Positions 7,905-15,004 of a DNA stretch of 41,723 nt are shown here, piece after piece (position 1 is the stretch's first letter; the number at the start of each line of letters is the position of its first letter). Both the position numbers and the translations under genes were made by a program. The notes under the pieces are model-generated. The model was not told the origin of the DNA. It saw only the letters and a list, made by a program, of their open reading frames with translations, and did no database searches. The stretch covers positions 1-41,723 of the IMG/VR virus record IMGVR_UViG_3300033388_008586; one strand, 5' to 3'. Source of the stretch: a virus.

Positions 7905-8233
7905 GGTTTCTCATCGTCCGAGCACGACTTTGCCTTCCTGTGAATGTGCCAAACGAATCCGTGCTCTAGGCACTCGGACACGCAGAGCTTGTCTGGATGT
8001 TCGATCTTGATGTGCAGCACGAGCTTGACGTCCACGCACATCGGGCACCTACCTTGCTCGGAGCTGATGACACGGTGTCTAGTGCCCCCTAGTTCGGGCG
8101 GTAAGGCCACCCAGTCAGGGACGGCTCCTGGGCCCATATGAAGAATAGCGACCTCGTCTAGACGCGGGTCAGCGTGCTCCTGGGACTCGATTCCGTAAAG
8201 CTGTCCTGGGACTCTGTCAAACCACATGGTCAT
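7901..8233 (-). CDS. Small Cys/His-rich protein
   Basis: About 110 residues; MTMWFD and MWFD starts are both possible and both overlap the upstream HTH-like gene. The second half contains CPMCVDVKLVLHIKIEHPDKLC then CLEHGFVWHIH, a spacing suited to a zinc-binding fold. It is coupled by ATGA to the endolysin gene. Function is unknown. Confidence 0.6.
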   Translation of the reverse strand: MTMWFDRVPGQLYGIESQEHADPRLDEVAILHMGPGAVPDWVALPPELGGTRHRVISSEQGRCPMCVDVKLVLHIKIEHPDKLCVSECLEHGFVWHIHRKAKSCSDDEKP

Positions 8234-8450
8234 AATTTGTTTTTCTTTCTACGGTATGCTCGATTAGCCGCAACTCCAGGGGGATAGGCGGACGCAGGGC
8301 GAGGCGGCGCATGCTTGCGCGGAGGTCTACCATGCTGATGCCAAGCTCCCACGCCATGGTTTCCAGCTTGACCCATTGGGGCTGTATTTCCAGCTCGCGG
8401 AGCACCCGTGCGTCCAAAGGGGTCAAGTCGACTGGTTGAGGTTTGTTCAT
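8217..8450 (-). CDS. Small helix-turn-helix-like protein
   Basis: A 77-residue protein. The segment LDARVLRELEIQPQWVKLETMAWELGISMVDLRASMRRL has the three-helix layout of a winged-helix/HTH domain, with a turn at ELGIS. It starts with MNKPQPVDL after a GGGAAAAC ribosome site. It may regulate the endolysin block that follows or be a general DNA-binding protein; the operator is not known. Confidence 0.55.
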   Translation of the reverse strand: MNKPQPVDLTPLDARVLRELEIQPQWVKLETMAWELGISMVDLRASMRRLALRPPIPLELRLIEHTVERKTNYDHVV

Positions 8451-8480
8451 TGTTTTCCCAGAATTTTCATGGTCTTATAC

Positions 8481-8550
8481 GTCCAAGGAAGACTTGGAGG
8501 CTTTCGCCGGAAAGAAGGAACAGCGTAGTCCCTCCAAGCCTTTCCTGGAC
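8481..8550. repeat. Long imperfect inverted repeat (19-nt arms)
   Basis: Arms at 8481-8499 and 8532-8550 are reverse complements apart from a few mismatches (GTCCAAGGAAG... against ...CTTTCCTGGAC), separated by a 32-nt loop. It fills the gap between the sigma-like regulator gene and the HTH gene. In leftward RNA it would form a stable stem-loop, which could be a transcription attenuator, a processing site or a small structured RNA. There is no long T run, so it is not a standard terminator. Confidence 0.6.
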
Positions 8551-8574
8551 GTCGGACTGGTGAGTCATAGGTTG

Positions 8575-9363
8575 CTACGGTTCGACATAGGAGTCTTTCA
8601 GGTAGCATCTGATGAAGTCCTGAATCTCGGACAGGGATCCATAGAAGGATTTGTTGACCCCGTCTGGAAAAACAATTTTCCAGTGTAAGTAACCTGGACG
8701 ATTTTTGTAAGGCTCGGTCCAGTCGTTGGAATAAGCATAACCGGCACCTGTTGGTGAGCTTATTTTGAAATAATTGTTGAATTCAACAGTTGGCGGGCTC
8801 ATATGTTTCGGCCATCTATAGGGAACAAAGTCTAACAAGGACAATAGTTCATAAGATTCAGAGTTGTGGTGTCTGAGTCTACGGAGTGCCCTGGCTTCAA
8901 TTTGACGAACAGGCTCACCCCTTATGCCAAGGATCGAACCAATCTCTCTCAAAGTTTTTGGGTCTTCGTCAAATCCGAAGCGTGATCGTAAAACAAATTG
9001 TTCTCGATCTGTTAGCTTCAAAAGTCTCTTTTTTAGAATCTCTAAGACTCGCTTGCAAGTTTCCGACTCTTCGTACTGCTCGTGCACTGACGGATAGGAG
9101 TCTCTGAGCGGGGAACAGAGTTGTGGTTGAGACTTTATTTGATCGGCTTCAGCCGAAAACATCTCACTTAGTGAGATCCCGTGAAAGTCAGAAACCGTTA
9201 CTGCTACCTCTCTCCATTCACCTCGCCTGGTAAGGGGAGAAGTTCTCGACGTTTCTAGACTGTTGTATGCAGTCATTGACACATTCATGGCAGCAGCGAT
9301 CTGTGACTGACTTAGACCAAGCTCAACTCGACTCTGCTTTAGTTTTGAAACGCCAGACGTCAT
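8575..9363 (-). CDS. XRE helix-turn-helix / sigma-70 region 4 fusion regulator
   Basis: A 262-residue protein with two DNA-binding parts. Residues about 5-58 (LKQSRVELGLSQSQIAAAMNVS) form an XRE-type HTH. Residues about 110-165 (LLKLTDREQFVLRSRFGF, then EIGSILGIRGEPVRQIEARALRRLR) match sigma-70 region 4, which contacts the -35 box. Regions 2 and 3 are missing, so it is not a complete sigma factor and more likely redirects or blocks host RNA polymerase. The C-terminal 90 residues (ending DSYVEP) have no recognised domain. It is coupled to the upstream 86-residue gene by ATGA. Confidence 0.8.
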   Translation of the reverse strand: MTSGVSKLKQSRVELGLSQSQIAAAMNVSMTAYNSLETSRTSPLTRRGEWREVAVTVSDFHGISLSEMFSAEADQIKSQPQLCSPLRDSYPSVHEQYEESETCKRVLEILKKRLLKLTDREQFVLRSRFGFDEDPKTLREIGSILGIRGEPVRQIEARALRRLRHHNSESYELLSLLDFVPYRWPKHMSPPTVEFNNYFKISSPTGAGYAYSNDWTEPYKNRPGYLHWKIVFPDGVNKSFYGSLSEIQDFIRCYLKDSYVEP

Positions 9364-9620
9364 GCGTCGCCCTTGTCAGCTGCGAAGCCCCAGTAGAGTC
9401 TTGGATGATGCTGGAAAGTCATCGTCCCTATTTGATTGTCGCTCTTGCGCCTCACGCCCACAAACGGGGCCATGAAACCTGTTACATTGAATTCAGCCCT
9501 TAGCTGCTCGGTGTCCCAGACTTTGCCAAAAACAGTTTCCAGAGCGTGGCGAGGCACGGGGCCATTTGCTTTCATCTGTGCGACCATTTCTCGACGAATT
9601 GCTTCTGTTGAATCACTCAT
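9360..9620 (-). CDS. Unknown 86-residue protein
   Basis: Starts MSDSTEAIRREMVAQMKANG after a GGGAAAC ribosome site; its stop overlaps the start of the sigma-like regulator (ATGA). The N-terminal helix and VPRHALETVFGKVWDTEQLRAEF segment could be a small winged-helix-like domain. The C-terminus (GVRRKSDNQIGTMTFQHHPRLYW) looks like beta strands. No family was recognised. Coupling suggests co-expression with the regulator. Confidence 0.55.
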   Translation of the reverse strand: MSDSTEAIRREMVAQMKANGPVPRHALETVFGKVWDTEQLRAEFNVTGFMAPFVGVRRKSDNQIGTMTFQHHPRLYWGFAADKGDA

Positions 9621-9687
9621 TTGTTGTTTCCCTTTCTGCGGATGGTATTACAATGTAGCTACAAAGTAAACCTTCTTGTGGTAACAC

Positions 9688-10146
9688 CTAATCAAACACT
9701 CGGATGCGTCTCGATGATGAAGCTGGCGAGCTTTCACGATTCCCAAATATGGAAATTGTCCCTATCTTTTTGGTAACGAACTGCCGTTCTTGTTCGTTGA
9801 GCTTGCTCCAGAACTCTGTTCGAAGAACTTTGTAGACATCGAGTGCCTCAGAATTGCGACCTAGCTTTTCCAGGCACACCGCAACGTTGATTGTGTTGGA
9901 GGCCGACGCCACCAAACTGCGGGAGCGCTCGTAATAGTCCAGAGCCCCTTGGTAGTCGCCGGCCTTGCGTAGCGCGTTGCCCTTGCGAAACAAGACCCGT
10001 GCCCCGTCAACACCCCAAGCTACCATTTTCACCGGGAAGTCAGAATCATCCGTATCCCGGTGTGGGATACTATGAATCTTTTTTTGTGGCACAGGGGCAC
10101 AGGTGACTAGCCCGGCAAGCATGCAAAACATTATTTTATGATACAT
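9688..10146 (-). CDS. TPR-containing lipoprotein
   Basis: A 152-residue protein starting MYHKIMFCMLAGLVTCAP, a short signal sequence with lipobox LVTC, so it should be lipid-anchored after Cys16. The start is set by a GGGGGAG ribosome site. Two TPR-like helical pairs follow (LFRKGNALRKAGDYQGALDYYERS and NVAVCLEKLGRNSEALDVYKVL). This 'growing basket' TPR style is very common in Polyangia cell-envelope proteins, so it is one of the better hints about the host. It would act as a protein-binding lipoprotein in the envelope. Confidence 0.75.
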   Translation of the reverse strand: MYHKIMFCMLAGLVTCAPVPQKKIHSIPHRDTDDSDFPVKMVAWGVDGARVLFRKGNALRKAGDYQGALDYYERSRSLVASASNTINVAVCLEKLGRNSEALDVYKVLRTEFWSKLNEQERQFVTKKIGTISIFGNRESSPASSSRRIRVFD

Positions 10147-10379
10147 TTGTCTCCCCCCCCAGTGGAGCCCTGACACCATCCAGCGTCATTCATCTGTTGT
10201 GACACCAGGAGAGCCCTGTGGTGGGCAACCTTGACACCCAGTGCGGCAGCCCTGATACCATCGCTGTGCCAGTTGTCGCGTGTATGCTTGTTAGGACTCT
10301 CCTGTTGACGCCTGGCTTCTTGGCCATGCGTCAAGAGAGCCGCTGTGATGATGTTCAGCTCAGCTATTGTTAGCTCCAT
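10131..10379 (-). CDS. Unknown 82-residue protein
   Basis: Starts MELTIAELNIITAALLTHGQEARRQ after an AGAGAAA stretch. The upstream in-frame extension is Arg-rich and not convincing. A helical N-terminus is followed by a Gly/Ser/Cys tail (WCQGSTGGGDKC). The last bases overlap the start of the TPR lipoprotein. The pattern 'LT..EL..I..AL..' is seen in small phage proteins, but no function is known. Confidence 0.55.
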   Translation of the reverse strand: MELTIAELNIITAALLTHGQEARRQQESPNKHTRDNWHSDGIRAAALGVKVAHHRALLVSQQMNDAGWCQGSTGGGDKCIIK

Positions 10380-10393
10380 TTTGTTTTCTCTTT

Positions 10394-10696
10394 CTAGTAA
10401 ACTCTGGCGCGACCGTGAACCAGCACGCGCTCGTCTTCTTCCAGACCGAAGATCGTCGACATTGTCACAACAATCTTTCCTAGGATGGTTTCGCATCCGA
10501 CGCACCTAGCGTCCGATGTGTAGGTGTCGTAGCCTCGGATCATGGTTCCGGGCACGCCTTGAATCTTACCTGCGTAGTCCTTCACGCTGGCAGCGCAGCC
10601 GGGGCAGGCGTCGCCTACGATAATGTAGTCGCAACCCTCGAAAGGTAGCTTCGCGGGCAACTGGGGGCCTGTGGTGGGGCGGAAAACTATTTTCAT
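10394..10696 (-). CDS. Small zinc-ribbon-like protein
   Basis: A 100-residue protein with two CxxC motifs about 35 residues apart (ACPGCAAS and RCVGCETI), the spacing of a zinc ribbon. The region between (IRGYDTYTSDA) is strand-like. Such proteins are frequent in phage early regions, where they may bind nucleic acid or host proteins. Start MKIVFRP follows GGAGC. Confidence 0.6.
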   Translation of the reverse strand: MKIVFRPTTGPQLPAKLPFEGCDYIIVGDACPGCAASVKDYAGKIQGVPGTMIRGYDTYTSDARCVGCETILGKIVVTMSTIFGLEEDERVLVHGRARVY

Positions 10697-10708
10697 GTGA
10701 AGCTCCTT

Positions 10709-11086
10709 TCAGGATCGGGCGTAGAACACCATGTCCATACCCATGGAGTCTGTGGAAAAGTCTGCTGACGTTCCGAACTTGCCAGCCTTGCACACAACAG
10801 CCGGACAAGTTGCTCCATACATGCCGCGACCCGAGTAGTCGTACTTGACCTCGTGGCCCTGGCGCTCTGCGTCGTCGACAAACGCTTGCTGGTTGTCGGA
10901 CAGAACTCTGTCGAGCTTCCAATGGCCGACCGCGTTGCCGTTGGCGTCTCGGATGCTTCCTGAGTCGTCGGAGTCGTCGGACCATCCCATAAGACGGTCA
11001 GAAACCTTTTTCAAGGCGTCCGCTACGTCCACCGGCGTTTGCATACCGGCGTTTGCGAGGTCGATCTCTAATGTAAACTTGCTCAT
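10709..11086 (-). CDS. Unknown 125-residue phage-like protein
   Basis: Starts MSKFTLEIDLANAGMQTPVDVADALKKVSDRL after GAAAGAAG. The N-terminal part resembles small phage proteins of the 'F.l.I.lgN.am....dva..L..va..l' type. It is followed by GSIRDANGNAVGHWKL, where a short 'D..GN.VG.W' loop is typical of the same group. Function is unknown. Its gene heads the run of three small leftward genes that leads to the TPR lipoprotein. Confidence 0.6.
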   Translation of the reverse strand: MSKFTLEIDLANAGMQTPVDVADALKKVSDRLMGWSDDSDDSGSIRDANGNAVGHWKLDRVLSDNQQAFVDDAERQGHEVKYDYSGRGMYGATCPAVVCKAGKFGTSADFSTDSMGMDMVFYARS

Positions 11087-11136
11087 AACTTCTTTCCTTC
11101 TTTCTTCTTTCATGTGCAGCCAATGGCCACGCCTCG

Positions 11137-11169
11137 CCGCGCTCCGAAAAACATGTTTTCGGAGCGCGG
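11137..11169. repeat. Perfect 14-bp hairpin with the dispersed A/T motif at its tip
   Basis: Arms CCGCGCTCCGAAAA and TTTTCGGAGCGCGG enclose ACATG. The top of the stem is one copy of the dispersed GAAAAACNNGTTTTC motif. It lies between two leftward genes, just before the start region of the 125-residue protein gene and after the stop of the 111-residue protein gene. It may act as a terminator-like or processing hairpin, or as a strong protein site. Confidence 0.75.
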
Positions 11170-11193
11170 AGGCGCATGGTCAGTCGTCATCTT

Positions 11194-11529
11194 TCAGCTC
11201 GCCACTCTCACCGCTTCAGGCAATGCCGCCCAGCGTTCGAACGGCATGTAAGCCGCCTCCCAGATGTCAAACCGAGCATCGTGAAGCTCTGGCGAGTCTT
11301 GCGGGTATTTTGGATTCTCCAAGCACAAGAACCTAGATTGTTCCCACACCTCAGAATTCGATATGCGTATCAGGACCGCGCCCCCGTAGCACTTGATCAG
11401 CCTGGGTCTGTCGTAGCGAACGAGCGCTCGCCCAATGAAGGGCCGGACGTTTACGATAACGCCCAGCCCAAAAGGACCGAGTACGCGGGTGCCTATGGCG
11501 TATGGCTCGCTCACGCGCTCATCGCCCAT
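11194..11529 (-). CDS. Unknown 111-residue protein
   Basis: Starts MGDERVSEPYAIGTRVLGPFGLGVIVNVRP. The 'GTRVLGPFGLGVIV' segment followed by RALVRYD looks like a small SH3-like or tudor-like beta barrel (a glycine-rich strand-turn-strand of KOW/CarD type). The C-terminus is helical. It overlaps the end of the preceding gene by 19 bases. No known function. Confidence 0.55.
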   Translation of the reverse strand: MGDERVSEPYAIGTRVLGPFGLGVIVNVRPFIGRALVRYDRPRLIKCYGGAVLIRISNSEVWEQSRFLCLENPKYPQDSPELHDARFDIWEAAYMPFERWAALPEAVRVAS

Positions 11530-12041
11530 GGGATTTTGGCGCCTCTGGCAAGAACTTTTTCTGCAACGTCGTAGTTGCCTTCAAGCATTGCATCGTGGGC
11601 GACCTTGAGAGCGTCGGGCGAGTTGAGGCTTGTAGCAAAGATGTTGCTGACAAGGTTGTACTTCTCATCAGAGATAGCCTGCTTGGCTACCTGTAGAGCC
11701 TCGACCGTGCACACATCGGTCCAGTTCTCGTGGTCCTCCCATGGCTTGGTGCCAAGATGCAAAACATGTTTTTTCGTGTAGACCATCGACACGGGGAATA
11801 GCCCGTTGAGCCGCTCCTTGGTGGTCGTAGTCGCGTAGCCAGCCGTGCGGATACAGATGGTCCCCCGCGGCAGCCGAAGGTTACCCGACGCAATCATGGC
11901 CACGGGGTTACCGTGCAAATTCATGATGGCCAACGTTCGGGCGCAAGGCCCCTCCTCCACAACAACAGTCGTGTTGCTTTTGGAAAAGTTTTTGCGAGCA
12001 AAGAATGCTTCGCAGGCGCCCTGTGTGATCTTTCTTGCCAT
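11511..12041 (-). CDS. Conserved phage hypothetical protein (MARKIxxxACEAF type)
   Basis: A 176-residue protein. The opening MARKITQGACEAFFARKNFSK, the strand MNLHGNPVAMI and TAGYATTTTKERLN match a hypothetical family often seen in phages: a small beta-sheet protein with 'T.G..T.TTRERLN'. The last 60 residues add helices resembling short repeat units (VAKQAISDEKYNLVSNI, VAHDAMLEGNYDVAEKV). Function is not known. The next gene upstream ends only a few bases before its start. Confidence 0.65.
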   Translation of the reverse strand: MARKITQGACEAFFARKNFSKSNTTVVVEEGPCARTLAIMNLHGNPVAMIASGNLRLPRGTICIRTAGYATTTTKERLNGLFPVSMVYTKKHVLHLGTKPWEDHENWTDVCTVEALQVAKQAISDEKYNLVSNIFATSLNSPDALKVAHDAMLEGNYDVAEKVLARGAKIPWAMSA

Positions 12042-12045
12042 TATC

Positions 12046-12228
12046 CTAGTCCTCCTTGATGAATTCCATCTTGGTCCCGCGGCGACGCTGGCGCGCGGTG
12101 CGGTTGCTGTTGTACTTGGCGCAGCGATGCTGCGCTTGCTCCACCGTCAGCCCGGTGTCGACGGTCATGCGCCGGCCCCACCCGGTGTCGTAGGTGCCAG
12201 AGCGCTTGAAGATTTTGTAGGTTGTCAT
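12046..12228 (-). CDS. Small phage protein (60 residues)
   Basis: Starts MTTYKIFKRSGTYDTGWGRRM at an ATGA overlap with the upstream gene. The pattern 'YKI.R......R.i.tGLT.EqAq..C' (here VDTGLTVEQAQHRCAKYN) recurs in small phage proteins of unknown function. The basic C-terminus (RTARQRRRGTK) could contact nucleic acid. Confidence 0.6.
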   Translation of the reverse strand: MTTYKIFKRSGTYDTGWGRRMTVDTGLTVEQAQHRCAKYNSNRTARQRRRGTKMEFIKED

Positions 12229-12545
12229 CGCGATCCCTGTTCTGGGCAAAGGTTGTTGAAAGCTCGGCGGGTAGCGACAAGCGCCCACACCGCGCGGCGG
12301 ATTTTCCTGTTCAAGCGCCAGCGTGAGCCCGTGCGCCGGCATTGGAGGTAACCTTGCAGGCTCAGAGAGCCGCCATCGATGCGACGACGTTCCTCAGCAA
12401 CCATCGTGCCCGCCTGGTCACGCGACCAGCCCTCGACGTTGGCGTGGTCGCGGACGGTGTTCACCGCCCAGTCATTCATTTCCCCGACCGTTTGGACGAG
12501 GGGCGACGCTACCGCCGCCAAAATTGTTTCGTTACTCATTCTCAT
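12225..12545 (-). CDS. Unknown 106-residue basic protein
   Basis: Starts MRMSNETILAAVASPLVQ (a second Met two codons later is also possible) after GAAAGGGAG. A helical first half (EMNDWAVNTVRDHANVEG) is followed by an Arg-rich second half (CRRTGSRWRLNRKIRRAV). It is the first gene after the tRNA-Leu in the leftward direction. No family was recognised. Confidence 0.55.
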   Translation of the reverse strand: MRMSNETILAAVASPLVQTVGEMNDWAVNTVRDHANVEGWSRDQAGTMVAEERRRIDGGSLSLQGYLQCRRTGSRWRLNRKIRRAVWALVATRRAFNNLCPEQGSR

Positions 12546-12581
12546 GAGATGCTCCCTTTCTTTCTGGGGAAAAGTTTCCCC

Positions 12582-12671
12582 TGGTCTCAGCGCCGGGATT
12601 CGAACCCGGCCGAGTCACTGCTCACCCTTTGAAGGCGTCCCGTTCCTAGGACCTTTTCGGCAGTCGCTGAG
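12582..12671 (-). tRNA. tRNA-Leu (anticodon CAA, probable)
   Basis: On the minus strand a 7-bp acceptor stem (CTCAGCG / CGCTGAG), T-arm CCGGG-TTCGAAT-CCCGG and encoded CCA are clear. The anticodon loop reads TTCAAAG with a stem of four pairs, giving CAA, and a short variable stem (GAG/CTC) fits a class II tRNA of 90 nt. The D-stem is only three pairs (CCG/CGG), so the fold is somewhat irregular. A GGGGAAAAGTTTCCCC palindrome sits at the 3' end (12566-12581) and could end the transcript. Confidence 0.75.
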
Positions 12672-12760
12672 ATATGTAGTGTAGCTAAGATGTTCCCTAG
12701 AAAGAAGCCGACGCCCGCACACCATTGTGCGGACGTCAGCCCTAGAAGGGATAAGTTAGG

Positions 12761-13915
12761 TTAGAAGTTAAAGAGGTTTTCTATGTCGTCGTCAGCAGAA
12801 GCTGCGACTTCGATGGGCTCACCAGTGGTGTCGACCGTGCGCGGCTTGGGCGCTTCGTCGTCGTCGTCAGAATCGTTTTTCTGAGTTGTGGTCGTGGGCT
12901 CGTCGAGCTTGACCTCGCCGCCGTCGAGCAAAGTCTTGAGATGCGAGCTGTAAAGCTCTCGCACATCGTTCATCTGCTTGAGCACACCGACATCCAAGCA
13001 GCACTGAAACGCTTGCATCTTGGCGCCGAACGCGCGCACCTCGTCAAGATTGAACTCCAAAGAAGCGGTTTGCTTCTTCACCCCCTTTGTGCCGTTTGAC
13101 CTTGTGAACTCGCGCACAGAAGCTGCGATGCGCGCTTGCAAAGCTTTCTTTAGATCGTCAATCCCGCTCGTGAGCGAGGCTTTGACAGCTTGCCCCATAA
13201 CTGCTCTCGTGTGGGTTGCACCTTGCGACGTGCGCGGGTTGCGCTCGTAGTGAAATCCCGTAATGTTCTTGGTCAAGTCGACCAAGAAGTCATGAAGCTC
13301 CGGAGCTACGCCAGTGCTGACGTAGTAGTTGTTTCCGCCGCCTAGCGACTTGGCACAACCAGTCTTGTCTAGGATTGTCCGCAGCATTCCAGCTGCCTCT
13401 CGGTTGATGAGCACATGCATGCGCTCGTTCGCTGCCGAGGCGATGGCCATGGCACGGTCGCGTGCCAATTCATCTTCGAACACCGCCTTACCCTCGGGGG
13501 GCCGTGCGACGGCATAGCGCTCGTCGAGCCCAGTCGCCGGGTTGTGACGCACCGACAGGCGCAAGCGCGCTCTACAGTCGATCTCGTCACCAGACTCGTC
13601 ATGCCCGCGCATTCGGTTGATACCGATGGCGAGAGGCGTGTCCTTGTTAGGGGACACGAACTTGGCTATCAGATAGCCCTTGAGCTTGCGCGCCGTTGCC
13701 GCGCTGTAAAGCAGCGCCTCGGGGCGCGGCTCTTTGGGGATATGCGATGCATACCCGTGTCGTTCGCACAAGCCGTAAAACATTGTGCGAGACGTGGTGG
13801 CTTTTTTGTCGAGAAAACCAAACTCGATTTTGTCCCCGTACCAATCCGCCGAGGTCGCCTTACAGCGCTCGACGGTCTCAGCAGGAGACTCTAACGTGAC
13901 GTTATTATCACTCAT
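12761..13915 (-). CDS. Unknown 384-residue protein, possibly partner of the MoxR/VWA module
   Basis: Starts MSDNNVTLESPAETVERCKA after GAAGGGAAGAAAC. It is an alpha/beta protein with a central region including GYLIAKFVSPNKDTPLAIGINRMRG, LSVRHNP and a Gly-rich turn GGGNNYYV followed by LHDFLVDL, then a long helical stretch and an acidic disordered tail ending DDDIENLFNF. It loosely recalls large phage/bacterial hypotheticals (DUF6744-like) that travel with MoxR ATPases; I am not certain. The C-terminal acidic peptide resembles a protein-docking tail. Confidence 0.55.
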   Translation of the reverse strand: MSDNNVTLESPAETVERCKATSADWYGDKIEFGFLDKKATTSRTMFYGLCERHGYASHIPKEPRPEALLYSAATARKLKGYLIAKFVSPNKDTPLAIGINRMRGHDESGDEIDCRARLRLSVRHNPATGLDERYAVARPPEGKAVFEDELARDRAMAIASAANERMHVLINREAAGMLRTILDKTGCAKSLGGGNNYYVSTGVAPELHDFLVDLTKNITGFHYERNPRTSQGATHTRAVMGQAVKASLTSGIDDLKKALQARIAASVREFTRSNGTKGVKKQTASLEFNLDEVRAFGAKMQAFQCCLDVGVLKQMNDVRELYSSHLKTLLDGGEVKLDEPTTTTQKNDSDDDDEAPKPRTVDTTGEPIEVAASADDDIENLFNF

Positions 13916-13955
13916 GTTTCTTCCCTTCTTTCTAAGGTTCCCGCAATAGGAGCCT

Positions 13956-14053
13956 TGGTCGCCCACGAAGGATTCGAACCTTCAACGCACAAAGAGTCCA
14001 CACAGTACCCAAACCAAAAACTCTTTTTTGTGTGCGTCCACCAAAGGTGGGCG
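13956..14053 (-). tRNA. tRNA-like element, non-canonical or degenerate
   Basis: The minus strand shows a full 7-bp acceptor stem (CGCCCAC / GTGGGCG), a good T-arm (GAAGG-TTCGAAT-CCTTC) and encoded ACCA. The interior of about 60 nt does not give a normal D-arm or a 5-bp/7-nt anticodon arm. It contains one copy of the dispersed A/T motif (CAAAAAAGAGTTTTTG read leftward) and a long pairing between ACGCAC... and ...GTGCGT. I cannot name an anticodon. It may be a decayed tRNA, a tRNA disrupted by the motif, or a tRNA-like structural RNA. Confidence 0.5.
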
Positions 14054-14089
14054 GATTGCGACCGTGGTCGCGCCAGCTAACCAGCTAGG

Positions 14090-14368
14090 CTAGCTGGCAA
14101 ACTTGATTTCGAGCGTCATCGCTCGCTTGTCGCCAAGTAGATTGTTCTCGCGCAATTGTTTGCGTGCTTGCTCCAGAATCCGCATCGCCGCGGGCTTGTA
14201 GTCCCGCGGCTTGTAGGCCGCGGGATACCACAGGTTGATGACGCCCTCGGCATCGATGGTGCCGAGCCACGTAGCATAAGGCAGCTTCTTACCACTGTCG
14301 GTCACGACCTCGTTTGCTTTCACCTTGACAACCCAGCACGTTCCGTGCGTGGCACGCTCGGCGATCAT
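14090..14368 (-). CDS. Unknown 92-residue protein
   Basis: Starts MIAERATHGTCWVVKVKANE at an ATGA overlap with the preceding gene. Strands (CWVVKVKA, YATWLGTID, VINLWYPAAY) are followed by a basic helix (AMRILEQARKQLREN) and a final strand (MTLEIKFAS). A small alpha/beta fold is likely, but no family was recognised. Confidence 0.55.
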   Translation of the reverse strand: MIAERATHGTCWVVKVKANEVVTDSGKKLPYATWLGTIDAEGVINLWYPAAYKPRDYKPAAMRILEQARKQLRENNLLGDKRAMTLEIKFAS

Positions 14369-14598
14369 CGGATCACCGTCCAGTTGCCCGACTTGTCGGC
14401 CACGTAGCAGGTTCCTGCGTTGCTGAAAATGCAGCAGTAGACTCGACGCCAACGCGGCGAACCTGGCAGTTTCACCATTCGCGTTGTAGGAATCTTTTTG
14501 CCGTATCCCGTTCGAGTGTAACTCAGCCCCATCACGTGATGCGGCATCGGCTCGGATTTGCTTTCAAGGTCTTCGATGTTAATCGTAGCAGTAATCAT
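14365..14598 (-). CDS. Unknown 77-residue protein
   Basis: Starts MITATINIEDLESKSEPMPHHV after GGGGAAAC. Contains GLSYTRTGYGKKIPTTRMV then RVYCCIFSNAGTCYVADKSG, a strand-rich pattern with three Cys. The start codon lies 50 bases leftward of the repeated double hairpin at 14651-14710. It is translationally coupled to the next gene. No function is known. Confidence 0.55.
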   Translation of the reverse strand: MITATINIEDLESKSEPMPHHVMGLSYTRTGYGKKIPTTRMVKLPGSPRWRRVYCCIFSNAGTCYVADKSGNWTVIR

Positions 14599-14650
14599 TG
14601 TTTCCCCTTCTAAGAAAACATCGCACGCTGAATTGCGTACGTTGGCATTT

Positions 14651-14710
14651 GGTAATGCCTCGCAATGCTCAGAAAAGTTTCTGAGCATTCGAGGCGCCCC
14701 AAACGGGCGC
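14651..14710. repeat. Double-hairpin repeat, copy A
   Basis: About 60 bp, nearly repeated at 15005-15068. One stem (GCCTCG..AATGCTCAGAAA paired with TTTCTGAGCATTCGAGGC) carries the dispersed motif AGAAAAGTTTCT at its tip; a second short hairpin GCGCC-CCAAAC-GGGCGC follows. It begins nine bases after the stop of the 79-residue gene, so it may be a 3' end or processing element for the small leftward genes. Confidence 0.75.
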
Positions 14711-14719
14711 AGGGCCGGC

Positions 14720-14959
14720 CTACCTGCTGTAGGCTTCCACGCAAGCAAGATGCTCACGGTGCTGAAACAGCAACCAGCCGTCATACCCGGCTTCGTCCCA
14801 GGCTGCGCAGTACGCGCGCTCATAGGCGTCGAAGGGGGAGTTACAGTCCCCTGGCTCCCAAGTCGCCTCGCGGGCGGTCTCAGCGGCGACCGCGGCGGTC
14901 TCAGCGGCGACCGCGATGCGGGTGTTCTTTCCAAAGACAGTAGCTGTAATGTTTTCCAT
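14720..14959 (-). CDS. Small protein with duplicated Ala-rich segment
   Basis: A 79-residue protein starting MENITATVFGKN after GTGGAGTT. An exact 21-bp tandem duplication (14873-14893 and 14894-14914) encodes the repeated AVAAETA helix. The second half (NSPFDAYERAYCAAWDEAGYDGWLLF) is aromatic and acidic. The recent-looking duplication suggests the helix length is not constrained. Function is unknown. Confidence 0.55.
   Translation of the reverse strand: MENITATVFGKNTRIAVAAETAAVAAETAREATWEPGDCNSPFDAYERAYCAAWDEAGYDGWLLFQHREHLACVEAYSR
14873..14914. repeat. 21-bp tandem duplication
   Basis: Two consecutive copies of GGCGGTCTCAGCGGCGACCG(C) lie within the 79-residue gene, in frame, doubling an AVAAETA segment. 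Each copy also contains a GCGGTC/GACCGC inverted pair, which could have promoted slippage. Confidence 0.8.
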
Positions 14960-15004
14960 TTGATAACTCCACTGCGGCTCGCGCCGCGTTTTGGTTTTGG
15001 TTTT

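Noticed and set aside
8443-8688. Rightward ORF across the long inverted repeat
   Set aside because: Its codons are dictated by the repeat and by the end of the regulator gene; no start signal.
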